A stretch of 53,420 bases of DNA, taken from Planctomycetota bacterium (lineage in GTDB: Bacteria > Planctomycetota > UBA8742 > UBA2392). A program made the translations under genes and the position numbers. The stretch lies in the NCBI GenBank assembly GCA_020638635.1, contig JACKIE010000017.1, positions 1 to 53,420 on the forward strand. Reading direction: 5' to 3'. Below, piece after piece: positions 33,374 through 41,731 of this stretch (position 1 is its first letter; every line of letters begins with the position of its first letter). Below the pieces are notes generated by a model that ran no database searches, was not told where the DNA came from, and worked only from the letters and a program-made list of their open reading frames with translations.

Positions 33374-33822
33374 TGGCACGCGCGGCAATACTTGCACTCG
33401 CCCTGCTCTGTGCGGGCTGCATGGATTCGGCCAATGTGCCGGGCGTGACCGCCGACCCCGAGCAGTCGGCCGCCAATGCCTTTCCGGACATTCCTTCCTC
33501 TACAGAGGCCATGCAGCTGGCCGAAACCGGGCGCAAGGCCTTCCGCGGCCTGGGCTGCGAGAGCTGCCACTCCATCACCGCAGACCGCAGCGGGCTGATG
33601 GGCCCGCCCCTGGGCGGCATTTCCGACAGCGTGCTGGCGCGCCAGGACAACGACCCCTTGAAAGCGCGGCGCTGGCTGGTGATGCACATCAAGGACCCGG
33701 CCAAGTATCCCGGCGCCCACGTCGGCGACGACGCCTACCGCGGTACCCATATGCCGCCCAACCCGCGCGTAACGGACGAAGACCTGCGCGCACTGGTTGA
33801 GTTTCTCTGGACCCTGCGATAA
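33373..33822 (+). CDS. Lipoprotein c-type cytochrome, single heme
   Basis: The 149-residue protein has lipobox C-A-G-C (Cys16), one heme site C62-E-S-C-H66 and a likely distal Met127 in THMPPNP, so it is a class I mono-heme cytochrome c anchored to a membrane. Residues 100-120 carry a loop (WLVMHIKDPAKYPG) seen in cytochromes tied to bc or oxidase complexes. It is coupled to the ABC ATPase and lies 32 bp upstream of hisZ, so it may share the histidine operon transcript. Confidence 0.88.
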   Translation: MARAAILALALLCAGCMDSANVPGVTADPEQSAANAFPDIPSSTEAMQLAETGRKAFRGLGCESCHSITADRSGLMGPPLGGISDSVLARQDNDPLKARRWLVMHIKDPAKYPGAHVGDDAYRGTHMPPNPRVTDEDLRALVEFLWTLR

Positions 33823-33854
33823 ACCCGCTTCCCAAGCGCATTTCGGAAATCGCC

Positions 33855-34940
33855 ATGCCCGGTGATGCCAGGCAGCTATCGTTCCCGCCAGGGACCGAAC
33901 TCGTGTTCGGCCCCCAGGCCGCGCGCCGCCAGTTCATCAGCGAGCGCATAGCAGCCGTGTTCCGCGGCTGGGGCTTCACCGAGATCATCCTGCCCGCCTT
34001 CGACAGCGCGGAGACTTTCGCCGAGGCCGGTGAGGAAACGGAACTCTACCACCTGGTGGACCGTGAAGGGCGCCGCCTGACCCTGCGCGCCGACTTCACG
34101 CTGATCGCCGCCAAGGCCCTGGCGCTCGAGCTGCGCCGCGAGCCCCGCCAGATCCGCGCCAGCTACGAGGGGCGCGTGTATCGCTTCGCCCCCAGCGGCC
34201 ACGGCCACCGCGTCGAGCAAAGCCAGCGCGGCCTGGAATGGCTCAACGCGCGCGGCGCCGTCTACGATGCCGCCGCGCTGATGATGGTGCGCGAGAGCCT
34301 CGAGGCCGTGGGCGCCGGCGACGCCATCACCGTGGTGGGCCACGCCGGTTTCATCCACGCGGTGCTGGGCGAAGCCGGGCGCCGCGAGCGCCGCCTGTAC
34401 GAGGCGCTTGACCACAAGAACCCCAGTCGCATCCAGCAGCTCTGCCAGCGCGTCGGCCTCGATGCCGGCACGGCCGCATTGCTGGAGGCCCTGCCGCTGC
34501 TGACCGGCGGCCCGGAAGTGTTCGCCGCCGCGCGCGCCTTCACGCTGTCGCCGCAGGCGGACGCCGCGCTGGCTGAGCTGGAAGGCCTGTACGCGCTGCT
34601 GCGCGACGCCGGGGCATCGGACCGTGTGCTGATCGACCTGGGCGAAGTGCGCCGCTCGGATTACTACAGCGGCTTCATGTTCCAGATCTACCACGAGTCC
34701 GTCGGCGAAGAGCTTGGCGGCGGCGGCCGTTACGACCGCCTGTTCGACCGCTTCAACATGGACGTGCCGGCCGTCGGCTTCGGCTTCAACCTGGCGCGCT
34801 TGGCCGAGGCGGCGTCACAGGGTGGCTTCGCGCCGGCAAGGCCGGAGCGGGTGAATGACAAGGAAGGCTCGGCCGCGCTCAAGCGCATCCACGACCTGCG
34901 AGCATCGGGCAAGCCGGTGCAGCTGGAAGGGGGCGCCTGA
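33855..34940 (+). CDS. hisZ: ATP phosphoribosyltransferase regulatory subunit HisZ
   Basis: HisZ is a histidyl-tRNA-synthetase paralogue that activates short-form HisG and mediates histidine feedback. Class II motifs appear as FGPQAARRQFISERIAAVFRGWGFTEIILPAFD (start), RADFTLIAA, and GGGRYDRLFDRF near residue 290. There is no anticodon-binding domain, as expected for HisZ. Its stop overlaps hisG by one base (TGATG), so the two subunits are co-translated. First gene of the histidine operon proper. Confidence 0.93.
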   Translation: MPGDARQLSFPPGTELVFGPQAARRQFISERIAAVFRGWGFTEIILPAFDSAETFAEAGEETELYHLVDREGRRLTLRADFTLIAAKALALELRREPRQIRASYEGRVYRFAPSGHGHRVEQSQRGLEWLNARGAVYDAAALMMVRESLEAVGAGDAITVVGHAGFIHAVLGEAGRRERRLYEALDHKNPSRIQQLCQRVGLDAGTAALLEALPLLTGGPEVFAAARAFTLSPQADAALAELEGLYALLRDAGASDRVLIDLGEVRRSDYYSGFMFQIYHESVGEELGGGGRYDRLFDRFNMDVPAVGFGFNLARLAEAASQGGFAPARPERVNDKEGSAALKRIHDLRASGKPVQLEGGA

Positions 34941-35575
34941 TGCTGCGCATGGCCCTGCCAACCGGACGTACATTGAAGCAGGCCGCGCCGCTGCTGGCGA
35001 AGGCGGGCTACGCGCCCGTCGAGTCGCTGTCCGAGACGCGCAAGCTGCTGGTACCCAGCAAATGCGGCCGCCTCGAGTACCTGCTGGTGAAGCCGGTGGA
35101 CGCGCCGCTTTACATTGAACAGGGCGTGGCCGAGGTCGGCATCTGCGGCAAGGACGTGCTGATGGAGGTGGGGGCCGACCTGCTGGAGCCGCTGGACCTC
35201 GGCATCAGCCGCTGCCGCATGGTGGTCGCCGGCCGCCCGGAGATCGAGCGGCGCCTGGACAACCTGCTGTCGCCGGTGCGCGTGGCCAGCAAGTTCCCGC
35301 GCGTGGCGCAGAACCACTTCCGCAAGAAGGGCACGCCCTGCACGGTGTTCAAACTTTCGGGCAGCGTGGAAATCGGTGCGGTGCTGGGGCTTTCTCATTA
35401 CATTGTGGACATCGTGGAAACGGGCACGACGCTGAAGGAAAACGGGCTGGTCGTGCACGAGGAAATCGCGGAGTGCAGCGCGCGCCTGGCCGTGAACCGC
35501 GCGGCGTGGTACGCCAGGCTGTCTGAGCTGCGCGAATTGCTGGAAAACCTGAAACAGGCCGTCGAAGGGGGCTGA
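34940..35575 (+). CDS. hisG: ATP phosphoribosyltransferase HisG, short form
   Basis: It starts histidine synthesis by joining PRPP and ATP. The 211-residue length is the short form, lacking the C-terminal regulatory domain and requiring HisZ, which lies directly upstream. LRMALPTGRTLK opens the protein; GICGKDVL, RVASKFPR and the PRPP motif DIVETGTTLKENGL follow. It is separated from hisD by one base. Confidence 0.96.
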   Translation: MLRMALPTGRTLKQAAPLLAKAGYAPVESLSETRKLLVPSKCGRLEYLLVKPVDAPLYIEQGVAEVGICGKDVLMEVGADLLEPLDLGISRCRMVVAGRPEIERRLDNLLSPVRVASKFPRVAQNHFRKKGTPCTVFKLSGSVEIGAVLGLSHYIVDIVETGTTLKENGLVVHEEIAECSARLAVNRAAWYARLSELRELLENLKQAVEGG

Positions 35576-35576
35576 A

Positions 35577-36974
35577 ATGACTGACTCGCTGAAGATCTAT
35601 GAAATCGGCACCGAAGAGTTCACCGCCCTGCAGAAGCGGCTGACCGCGCGGGCGGAAACCGGCGACGTGTCGCTGGGCGGCAAGCCCGGCGAGCTGCTGC
35701 AGCGCGCGAAGGACAGCGGCGACAGCGAATTCGCCGCCTTCGCGGACAGTTTCTATGAAGGCCTGCCCCACACGGCCTCGGCCACGGTTGAGCGCGTGAT
35801 CGACAAGGTGATCGAGCTTCGCGACGACGGCGTGCGCCACTGCGCGCGCCTGTTCGACGGCCAGGAACTGCCGACCAACCGCATCCAGGTCAACAAGCTC
35901 GACCTGATGAAGGGGGCCGACGGCGCGAACGAAGAGCTGATCAAGCTGTGCACCGAGCAGATCATCCCGCGCCTGCGCAAGTTCCACGAGAAGCAGAAAA
36001 CCGAGTCCTGGCAGATCGACGATAACGGTGGCTCGGTGGGCATCCGCGTGCAGCCGCTGCGCCGCGTGGGCCTGTACATCCCGGGCGGCACCGCCAGCTA
36101 CCCCAGCACCCTGATGATGACCGCGATTCCCGCCCAGGTGGCGGGCGTGCAGGAGATTGCAGTCTTCACGCCGCCCGAGACGCTGGAAAAGTCGCCCGAG
36201 CTCTGCGCGCTGATCACCGAGCTCGGCATCACCGAGGTCTACCGCGTGGGCGGCGCCCAGGCCATCGCCGCGGCCGCCATCGGCACCGAGAAGATCGCCA
36301 AGGTGGACAAGATCGTCGGCCCCGGCAACATCTTCGTGGCGATCGCCAAGCAGATGCTCAGCGGCCGCGTGGGCATCGACAGCTTTGCCGGGCCCTCCGA
36401 AATCGTGATCATTTTCGACGCCTCAGCCGACCCTGCCATGGTGGCGGCGGACCTGCTGGCACAGGCCGAACACGACGAGCACGCCTCGGCGGTCGCGATC
36501 ACCGACAGCACCGAAGCCGCCGAGAAGGTGAAGGCGGAAGTCGCGAAGCAGCTGGCCGACCTGCCGCGCAAGAGCATCATCGAAAGCTCGTTCGCGTCCT
36601 ACGGCGGCATCATCACCGTGCCGAGCAAGGGCTTCGCGATCCGGCTGGCGGATTCGATCGCGCCGGAGCACTGCGAAGTGCTGACCGAAGACGCCGAGAA
36701 CGACGCCAAGCAGATCCGCAACGCCGGCGCGGTGTTCATCGGCCCCTGGGCGCCCGAGGCCTTCGGCGACTACAACGCCGGCCCCAACCACGTTCTGCCC
36801 ACGGCCGGCAGCGCGCGCTGGGCCAGTGCTCTCGGCGTAGACGACTTCGTGCGCCACGTCAGCATCATCCGCGGCAGCAAGGAGCTGCTGGCGGCCAACA
36901 AGGATGCGGCCATCAAGCTGGCGCGGGCCGAGCAGCTGGAAGCCCACGCCCGCAGCATCGAGAAGCGGCTGTAA
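35577..36974 (+). CDS. hisD: Histidinol dehydrogenase HisD
   Basis: It oxidises histidinol to histidine in two NAD-dependent steps. The 465-residue protein carries LYIPGGTASYPSTLMMTAIPAQVAGV, VGPGNIFVAIAKQ, the zinc- and proton-transfer segment AQAEHDEHASAVAIT, and GPNHVLPTAGSAR. The N-terminal ~110 residues (GELLQRAKDSGDSEFAAF) look longer than usual by some tens of residues. The operon places the last enzyme of the pathway near the front. Confidence 0.95.
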   Translation: MTDSLKIYEIGTEEFTALQKRLTARAETGDVSLGGKPGELLQRAKDSGDSEFAAFADSFYEGLPHTASATVERVIDKVIELRDDGVRHCARLFDGQELPTNRIQVNKLDLMKGADGANEELIKLCTEQIIPRLRKFHEKQKTESWQIDDNGGSVGIRVQPLRRVGLYIPGGTASYPSTLMMTAIPAQVAGVQEIAVFTPPETLEKSPELCALITELGITEVYRVGGAQAIAAAAIGTEKIAKVDKIVGPGNIFVAIAKQMLSGRVGIDSFAGPSEIVIIFDASADPAMVAADLLAQAEHDEHASAVAITDSTEAAEKVKAEVAKQLADLPRKSIIESSFASYGGIITVPSKGFAIRLADSIAPEHCEVLTEDAENDAKQIRNAGAVFIGPWAPEAFGDYNAGPNHVLPTAGSARWASALGVDDFVRHVSIIRGSKELLAANKDAAIKLARAEQLEAHARSIEKRL

Positions 36975-36979
36975 ATTGC

Positions 36980-38056
36980 ATGGACAACACCACGCTCAAG
37001 TACTTCAAGACGCAGCTGCCCGGCCTGGCCGGCGGCTACACGCTTGATGTGCCGGACTGCCCGGTCAAGCTGAACCAGAACGAAAACGCCTGGGACTGGC
37101 CGGCCGCGCTGAAGCAGGAAGTGTTCGAGCGCGTGCGCGACCTGCCCTGGAACCGCTACCCGCCATTTGTGCCCGACGCGTTTCTGGCCAAGGTGGCGGC
37201 GCACATCGGTGCGGACGCTGAGCAGGTGCTGGCGGGCAACGGCAGCAACGAGCTGTTGTATGCCGTGTTCGTCAGCACCCTCGAGCGCGGGCGTAAGGTG
37301 GTGATCCCGCAGCCGACCTTCACGGTCTACAAGCTGCTGGCGGACCTGCTGGGCGCCGAGGTTGTCACCGCCGGCCTGAACGACGAGTTGCAGTACGACG
37401 CCGCGGCGCTGGAACAGGCCGCCGCGGACGCCTCGGTGGTAGTGCTGGCCACGCCCAACAACCCGACCGGCAGCGTGATCGACCCGACCGACCTCGAGCA
37501 CCTGGTCAACACCAGCGCCGCGCTGTGGGTGGTGGACGAAGCCTACTTCGAGTTCCACGGCGAGACGGCGCTGGATCTCACGCGCAACTGCCGCAACCTG
37601 GTGGTGCTGCGCACCTTCAGCAAGGCGCTGGCCACGGCCGGCCTGCGCTTCGGCTGCATGGTCTGCCACCCGGAAGCACGTCCGATTTTCTCCGCAGCCA
37701 AGCTGCCCTATAACCTCAACATCTTCACCATGGCCGCCGTCGAGACGGCGATTGAGAACGCCGTGACCCTCAAGGCCCGCGTGGAAGAAACCAAGCGCGA
37801 GCGCGAGCGCGTGGCCCGCAAGCTGCGCGAGTACAAGGGCGTGAAGGTGTACCCCAGCCGCGCCAACTTTCTGTTGTTCGAGACCGAGCGCGCGCCGCGC
37901 GACATATGGAAGGCCATGGTCAGCCGCGGCGTGCTGATCCGCGACGTCAGCGGCTACCCGCGCCTGGGCAAGGCCCTGCGCGTGAGCATCGGCCGGCCCG
38001 AAGAAAACGACGCCTTCCTGAAGGCGCTCGAGTATGCGATGACAGTGGTGGGGTAA
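36980..38056 (+). CDS. hisC: Histidinol-phosphate aminotransferase HisC
   Basis: This PLP enzyme makes histidinol phosphate from imidazole-acetol phosphate. The 358 residues show the family order: KLNQNENAWDWP, GNGSNELLYAVF, LATPNNPTGSVID, VVDEAYFEFHG, and the PLP lysine in VLRTFSKALATAGLRFG. It starts 5 bp after hisD. Specificity is supported by context; close relatives can also act on aromatic keto acids. Confidence 0.94.
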   Translation: MDNTTLKYFKTQLPGLAGGYTLDVPDCPVKLNQNENAWDWPAALKQEVFERVRDLPWNRYPPFVPDAFLAKVAAHIGADAEQVLAGNGSNELLYAVFVSTLERGRKVVIPQPTFTVYKLLADLLGAEVVTAGLNDELQYDAAALEQAAADASVVVLATPNNPTGSVIDPTDLEHLVNTSAALWVVDEAYFEFHGETALDLTRNCRNLVVLRTFSKALATAGLRFGCMVCHPEARPIFSAAKLPYNLNIFTMAAVETAIENAVTLKARVEETKRERERVARKLREYKGVKVYPSRANFLLFETERAPRDIWKAMVSRGVLIRDVSGYPRLGKALRVSIGRPEENDAFLKALEYAMTVVG

Positions 38057-38074
38057 CGTTTCCGGGACCGGCCG

Positions 38075-38662
38075 ATGCGAACAGCCAGCTACAGCCGCAA
38101 GACTTCCGAGACGCAGATCGCCGTCGAGGTCAACCTCGATGGTGAGGGCAAGTATGCCATCCAGACCGGCATCGGCTTCCTGAACCACATGCTGGAGCTG
38201 TTCAGCAAGCACGGCCTGTTCGACCTGAGCGTCAACTGCACCGGCGACCTGCACGTGGACGCCCACCACAGCGTGGAAGACATCGCCATCGCGATCGGCG
38301 AGGCCTTCAAGCAGGCGGCCGGCGACAAGGCCGGCATCAACCGCTACGGCAGCAGCCTGATCCCCATGGACGAGGCGCTGGTCCGCTGCGCGCTTGACCT
38401 CAGCGGCCGCCCGTTCCTGGTGTGCGAAATGGGGCAGCTCAAGCGCGAAGAGGTGGGGGGCCTGCCAACGGAAATGGTCGAGCACTTCTGGCGCAGCTTC
38501 AGCACGCACTTCCCCATGAACCTGCACATCGACGTGCTGCGCGGCGACGACACGCACCACATTATCGAGGGTGTGTTCAAGGCCGTCACGCGCGCGCTGC
38601 GGGTCGCGCTGGATCACGACGCCCGGCGCAAGGGCGTGCCCAGCACCAAGGGAGTGCTTTAG
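38075..38662 (+). CDS. hisB: Imidazoleglycerol-phosphate dehydratase HisB
   Basis: The 195-residue monofunctional dehydratase forms imidazole-acetol phosphate. Metal-binding repeats are clear: GIGFLNHMLELFSKHG, DLHVDAHHSVEDIAIAIGEAF, and the second-half FWRSFSTHFPMNLHIDVLRGDDTHHIIEGVFKA split. It lacks the N-terminal histidinol-phosphate phosphatase of the enterobacterial fusion, and no phosphatase is found in the operon. A repeat remnant follows. Confidence 0.96.
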   Translation: MRTASYSRKTSETQIAVEVNLDGEGKYAIQTGIGFLNHMLELFSKHGLFDLSVNCTGDLHVDAHHSVEDIAIAIGEAFKQAAGDKAGINRYGSSLIPMDEALVRCALDLSGRPFLVCEMGQLKREEVGGLPTEMVEHFWRSFSTHFPMNLHIDVLRGDDTHHIIEGVFKAVTRALRVALDHDARRKGVPSTKGVL

Positions 38663-38695
38663 GCCGTTGTGGAGATCGGGCCGAGTTTCGAGGAC

Positions 38696-38708
38696 GGAGA
38701 CAGTCCCC
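38696..38708. repeat. Remnant of GGGGACAGTCCCC repeat between hisB and hisH
   Basis: GGAGACAGTCCCC differs by one base from the palindromes at 2466 and 2485. It lies 9 bp before the hisH start, where a ribosome site would be expected and none is seen. Confidence 0.5.
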
Positions 38709-38717
38709 AAAGCTGCC

Positions 38718-39323
38718 ATGAACGTCACCATTATTGACTCCGGCATCTGCAACCTGGGCAGCATCTCGCGCGCACTGGAACGCGCGGGCGCAACTGTGCA
38801 GGTCGCCACTGAAGCCGCCGCCGTCGCAAACGCCGAGCGCCTGCTGCTGCCCGGTGTGGGCAGCTTCCCGGCCGGCATGAAAGCCCTGAACGAGCGCGGG
38901 TTCACGGCCGCAATCCGCGAGTTCGCCGCAGCCGGCAGGCCCCTGCTGGGCATCTGCCTGGGCATGCAGCTGCTGTTCGAAACCGGTGAGGAGTTCGAGG
39001 AAACCCGGGGCCTGGGGCTGATTTCCGGCCGCGTGCGCGAAATCAAGGCCGGCGCCAACCCGGTGCCGCACATGGGCTGGAACCGCATTGTGCCGCGCAA
39101 AGCCGACCCGCTGCTGGCGGAGTTGCCCGCGGAAGCCTTCTTCTACTTCGTGCACAGCTTCGTGTGCGAGCCTGCGGAACGCGCGGAGGTGCTGGGTGAA
39201 ACCGAATATGGCGAGACCTTCTGCAGCGTGGTGCGGCGCGGCAACGTGCGCGGCATCCAGGCCCACCCGGAAAAAAGCCAGCGCTGCGGCGCCACGCTGC
39301 TGGAGAACTTCCTGAAGCTATGA
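38718..39323 (+). CDS. hisH: Imidazole glycerol phosphate synthase, glutaminase subunit HisH
   Basis: HisH feeds ammonia to HisF. The catalytic Cys is in LLGICLGMQLLFE, and the His-Glu pair in IQAHPEKSQ completes the class I amidotransferase triad. MNVTIIDSGICNLGSISRALERAG is the usual start, giving 201 residues from ATG 38718; the frame extends back to 38571 inside hisB without homology. No good ribosome site precedes it; a repeat remnant occupies that spot. Its end overlaps hisA (ATGA). Confidence 0.95.
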   Translation: MNVTIIDSGICNLGSISRALERAGATVQVATEAAAVANAERLLLPGVGSFPAGMKALNERGFTAAIREFAAAGRPLLGICLGMQLLFETGEEFEETRGLGLISGRVREIKAGANPVPHMGWNRIVPRKADPLLAELPAEAFFYFVHSFVCEPAERAEVLGETEYGETFCSVVRRGNVRGIQAHPEKSQRCGATLLENFLKL

Positions 39324-40051
39324 GCGACTTCACGATCTATCCCGCCATCGACCTGCGCCGGGGGCGCGTGGTGCGCCTGCAGCAAGGCCGCGCCGACGCC
39401 GAGACCACCTACGCCGAGGACGCCACGGAAGTCGCCCGCGACTTCGCGACCCAGGGTGCGCGCTGGCTGCACGTGGTGAACCTGGACGGCGCCTTCGGCG
39501 AAGCGGGCGAGAACCTGGCCGTGCTGCGCGCGATCTGCAACAGCGTGGAAATCCCCGTCGAGTTCGGCGGCGGCCTGCGCAGCCGAGACGATGTCGAGCA
39601 GGCCCTCAAGCGCGGAGTAAAGCGCGTTATCCTCGGCACCGTGGCCCTGCGACAACCTGAGTTGGTACGCGAACTCGCGACCGAGTTCGGGCAGCAAGTG
39701 GCCGTAGGCATCGACGCCCGCGAGGGCATGGTGGCCGTGGAGGGCTGGGTGGAAACCAGCGAGGTCTCGGCCGAAGAGCTGGCCGAGCGCATGGTGCAGG
39801 CCGGCGTCTCCCGCTTCATCTACACCGACATCGCCCGCGACGGCATGCTGGTCGGCCCTGACCTGCAGGGCGCCTGCAAACTGGCGCAAACGGGGGCCGC
39901 GGTGATAGCCTCCGGCGGTGTAGGCAACCTCGAGCATGTGACCGCGGCCGCAACCGCCGGCGGCGGGGTTGACGGCCTGATCATCGGCAAGGCGTTGTAT
40001 GAAGGGCGATTTACGGTAAGACAGGCACTGCAGGCCGCGAAAGGACAGTGA
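39320..40051 (+). CDS. hisA: ProFAR isomerase HisA
   Basis: HisA catalyses the Amadori isomerisation of ProFAR to PRFAR. Both catalytic aspartates are in place: Asp in YPAIDLRRGRVVRL near residue 9 and Asp in FIYTDIARDGML near residue 172. Phosphate-binding loops are GGGLRS, IASGGVGN and IIGKALYEG. Length (243 aa) is normal. It is directly followed by a paralogue with altered first catalytic residue. Confidence 0.95.
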   Translation: MSDFTIYPAIDLRRGRVVRLQQGRADAETTYAEDATEVARDFATQGARWLHVVNLDGAFGEAGENLAVLRAICNSVEIPVEFGGGLRSRDDVEQALKRGVKRVILGTVALRQPELVRELATEFGQQVAVGIDAREGMVAVEGWVETSEVSAEELAERMVQAGVSRFIYTDIARDGMLVGPDLQGACKLAQTGAAVIASGGVGNLEHVTAAATAGGGVDGLIIGKALYEGRFTVRQALQAAKGQ

Positions 40052-40053
40052 TC

Positions 40054-40821
40054 ATGAGCGACTTCCAGGTGATCCCGGCAATCGAGCTGCGCGGCGGCAT
40101 GGCCCTGCGCTATGAATCCGTGGGCATGGGCACCCGCGCCAACCGGGTTGAGCCCATCGGCTTCGTGCGCAAGTTTGTCGAAGCCGGCGCGCGCATGATC
40201 CACCTGTACAACCTGGACGGCCCCTTCATCGTCAGCCAGGCCGAGCATTCCGGCAGCGTGCTGGCCGGCGCCGAGCGCAACCTGTCCGTGATGGGCGAGC
40301 TGGCCAAGAGCTTCGACATCACCATCCAGGTCAGCGGCGGCGTGCGTGACCTGGAAAGTTTCCAGATGGTCACCTCGCTCGGCATCAAGCGCGCGGCCAT
40401 CGGCAGCGCCGCCATGCAGAACCCGGCGCTGGTGCAGGCCGCCGTCAAGCACGCGGCCGACGCCGTGGTGGTGTTCATCGACGTCAAGAACGGCCGCATG
40501 GTCGCCCAGGACTGGATCAAGGACCCCAAGGCCACTCCGGCGCAGGTGGCAGCCAGGGTGCGCGAGGCGGGCGTGAAGCATTTCATCTTCCAGGACGTAT
40601 CGGCCGACGCGCGCGGCAGCGGCCCCAGCGTGGCGGAAGCGGCGCAGGTCGGCGGCGACGTAATCATCACCGGCGGCGTACAGACGCTTGACCACATCAA
40701 GGCCGCCGCGGCCACCGAGGGCATTTCCGGCGTGCTGGTAGGCAAGCCGCTGATGCAGGGCGAATTCAGCTACGAGCAGGCCCTCGAATACGCCAAGGCC
40801 GGCCTCGCAGCCCGCGGCTAG
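40054..40821 (+). CDS. HisA/HisF-family paralogue of unknown role
   Basis: This 255-residue half-barrel-repeat protein resembles HisA (MSDFQVIPAIELRGGMALRY), but the first catalytic Asp of PAID is Glu. The second Asp is kept (HFIFQDVSADARG). SGGVRD, IGSAA, ITGGVQT and LVGKPLMQG match the phosphate-binding loops. It is neither a normal HisA nor HisF, both of which flank it. I choose ATG 40054, with AGGA 8 nt upstream, over the GTG at 40048. Possible roles are an altered isomerase, a regulator or a different Amadori reaction; none is shown. Confidence 0.8.
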   Translation: MSDFQVIPAIELRGGMALRYESVGMGTRANRVEPIGFVRKFVEAGARMIHLYNLDGPFIVSQAEHSGSVLAGAERNLSVMGELAKSFDITIQVSGGVRDLESFQMVTSLGIKRAAIGSAAMQNPALVQAAVKHAADAVVVFIDVKNGRMVAQDWIKDPKATPAQVAARVREAGVKHFIFQDVSADARGSGPSVAEAAQVGGDVIITGGVQTLDHIKAAAATEGISGVLVGKPLMQGEFSYEQALEYAKAGLAARG

Positions 40822-40895
40822 GGACTGGCTCCTTTTTCGCCGTGGGTTCGTTCGAAGTTCCGGTCGGCGTTCCAGGCGAAAAAGGTGCCTGTCCC
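40821..40895. repeat. Inverted-repeat element between HisA paralogue and hisF (copy 1)
   Basis: Arms GGACTGGCTCCTTTTTCGCC (40822-40841) and GGCGAAAAAGGTGCCTGTCC (40875-40894) pair with three mismatches over 20 bp. A second copy with near-identical arms lies at 51309-51384 before sucC. The right arm ends 18 bp before the hisF start. It resembles dispersed REP-like elements. Confidence 0.7.
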
Positions 40896-40912
40896 TTTTG
40901 GAACCAGCACCC

Positions 40913-41689
40913 ATGCTCGCAAAACGACTGATCGTGTGCCTCGACGTCAAAGACGGCCGCGTCGTGAAGGGCGTCAACTTTGTCGGCCTGCGCGACGCGG
41001 GCGACCCCGTCGAATGCGCCGTGCGCTACGACCGCGAGCAGGCGGACGAGCTCGTTTTCCTGGACATCACGGCCAGCCACGAAAACCGCGACACAACCGT
41101 TGAGCTCGCCCGGCGCTGCGCCCTTGAGCTGAGCATCCCCTTCACGATCGGCGGCGGCGTGCGAAGCGTTGAGGACTTCGAGCGCCTGCTGCGCGCGGGC
41201 GCCGACAAGGTCGCGGTCAACAGCGCGGCCGTGAAGAACCCGCAGCTGATCCGCGACTGCGCCGCGCGCTTCGGCAAGCAGGCCGTGGTACTGGCCGTGG
41301 ACGCGCGAAAACAGTCTGACGGCGGCTATCACGTCTACGTGAAGGGCGGCCGTGAAGATACGGGCCTGGACGCGCTGGAATGGATCAAACGCGGCGTTGA
41401 GCTTGGCGCCGGAGAGATTCTGCTCACCAGCATGGACCGCGACGGCACGGGCGAGGGCTTTGACCTGGAGCTTACCGCCAGGGCCGCCGCGCTGGTTGCC
41501 GTCCCGGTGATAGCTTCCGGCGGGGTTGGTAGACTGGAGCATCTGGCCGAAGGGCTGAAAGCGGGCGCGGCGGCGGTACTGGCGGCCGGCATTTTTCACT
41601 TCGGGCAGCACACGGTCAGGGAAGCAAAGGAGTTCCTGCGCAGCCAAAGCTTCAACATCAGACCGGTGGAGATGACAGCGCAGGCGTAG
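40913..41689 (+). CDS. hisF: Imidazole glycerol phosphate synthase, cyclase subunit HisF
   Basis: HisF closes PRFAR with ammonia to imidazole glycerol phosphate and AICAR. Catalytic Asp residues are in RLIVCLDVKDGRVVKGVNF and VVLAVDARK; FTIGGGVRS, ILLTSMDRDGTGEGFD and VIASGGVG give the other loops. The ATG at 40913 gives 258 residues; an upstream TTG lies in the repeat element. A heptad repeat separates it from the final gene. Confidence 0.97.
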   Translation: MLAKRLIVCLDVKDGRVVKGVNFVGLRDAGDPVECAVRYDREQADELVFLDITASHENRDTTVELARRCALELSIPFTIGGGVRSVEDFERLLRAGADKVAVNSAAVKNPQLIRDCAARFGKQAVVLAVDARKQSDGGYHVYVKGGREDTGLDALEWIKRGVELGAGEILLTSMDRDGTGEGFDLELTARAAALVAVPVIASGGVGRLEHLAEGLKAGAAAVLAAGIFHFGQHTVREAKEFLRSQSFNIRPVEMTAQA

Positions 41690-41691
41690 TT

Positions 41692-41726
41692 CCCTGACCC
41701 CTGAAACCTGTAACCTGGCCCCTGAC
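41692..41726 (+). repeat. Five tandem heptamers between hisF and hisIE-HD
   Basis: CCCTGAC CCCTGAA ACCTGTA ACCTGGC CCCTGAC runs without interruption from just after the hisF stop to 5 bp before the next ATG. It has the same 7-bp period and CYCTR core as the element at 24047-24118, and resembles the short tandem repeats of cyanobacteria. It replaces any normal ribosome site for the downstream gene. Confidence 0.65.
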
Positions 41727-41731
41727 ACACC

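Noticed and set aside
33823..33854. Histidine attenuator or T-box leader before hisZ
   Set aside because: The gap is only 32 bp, with no His codon run, specifier loop or terminator pair. None is seen upstream of 32684 either.
36770..39100. 776-residue open frame on the minus strand
   Set aside because: It lies opposite hisD, hisC, hisB and hisH, whose family motifs are certain. Its protein is a low-complexity Ala/Gly/Arg/His/Gln run typical of antisense frames in GC-rich genes.
40054..40821. Simple gene duplication of hisA by misassembly
   Set aside because: The two proteins differ throughout, including catalytic-loop residues and length, and the DNA is not repeated.
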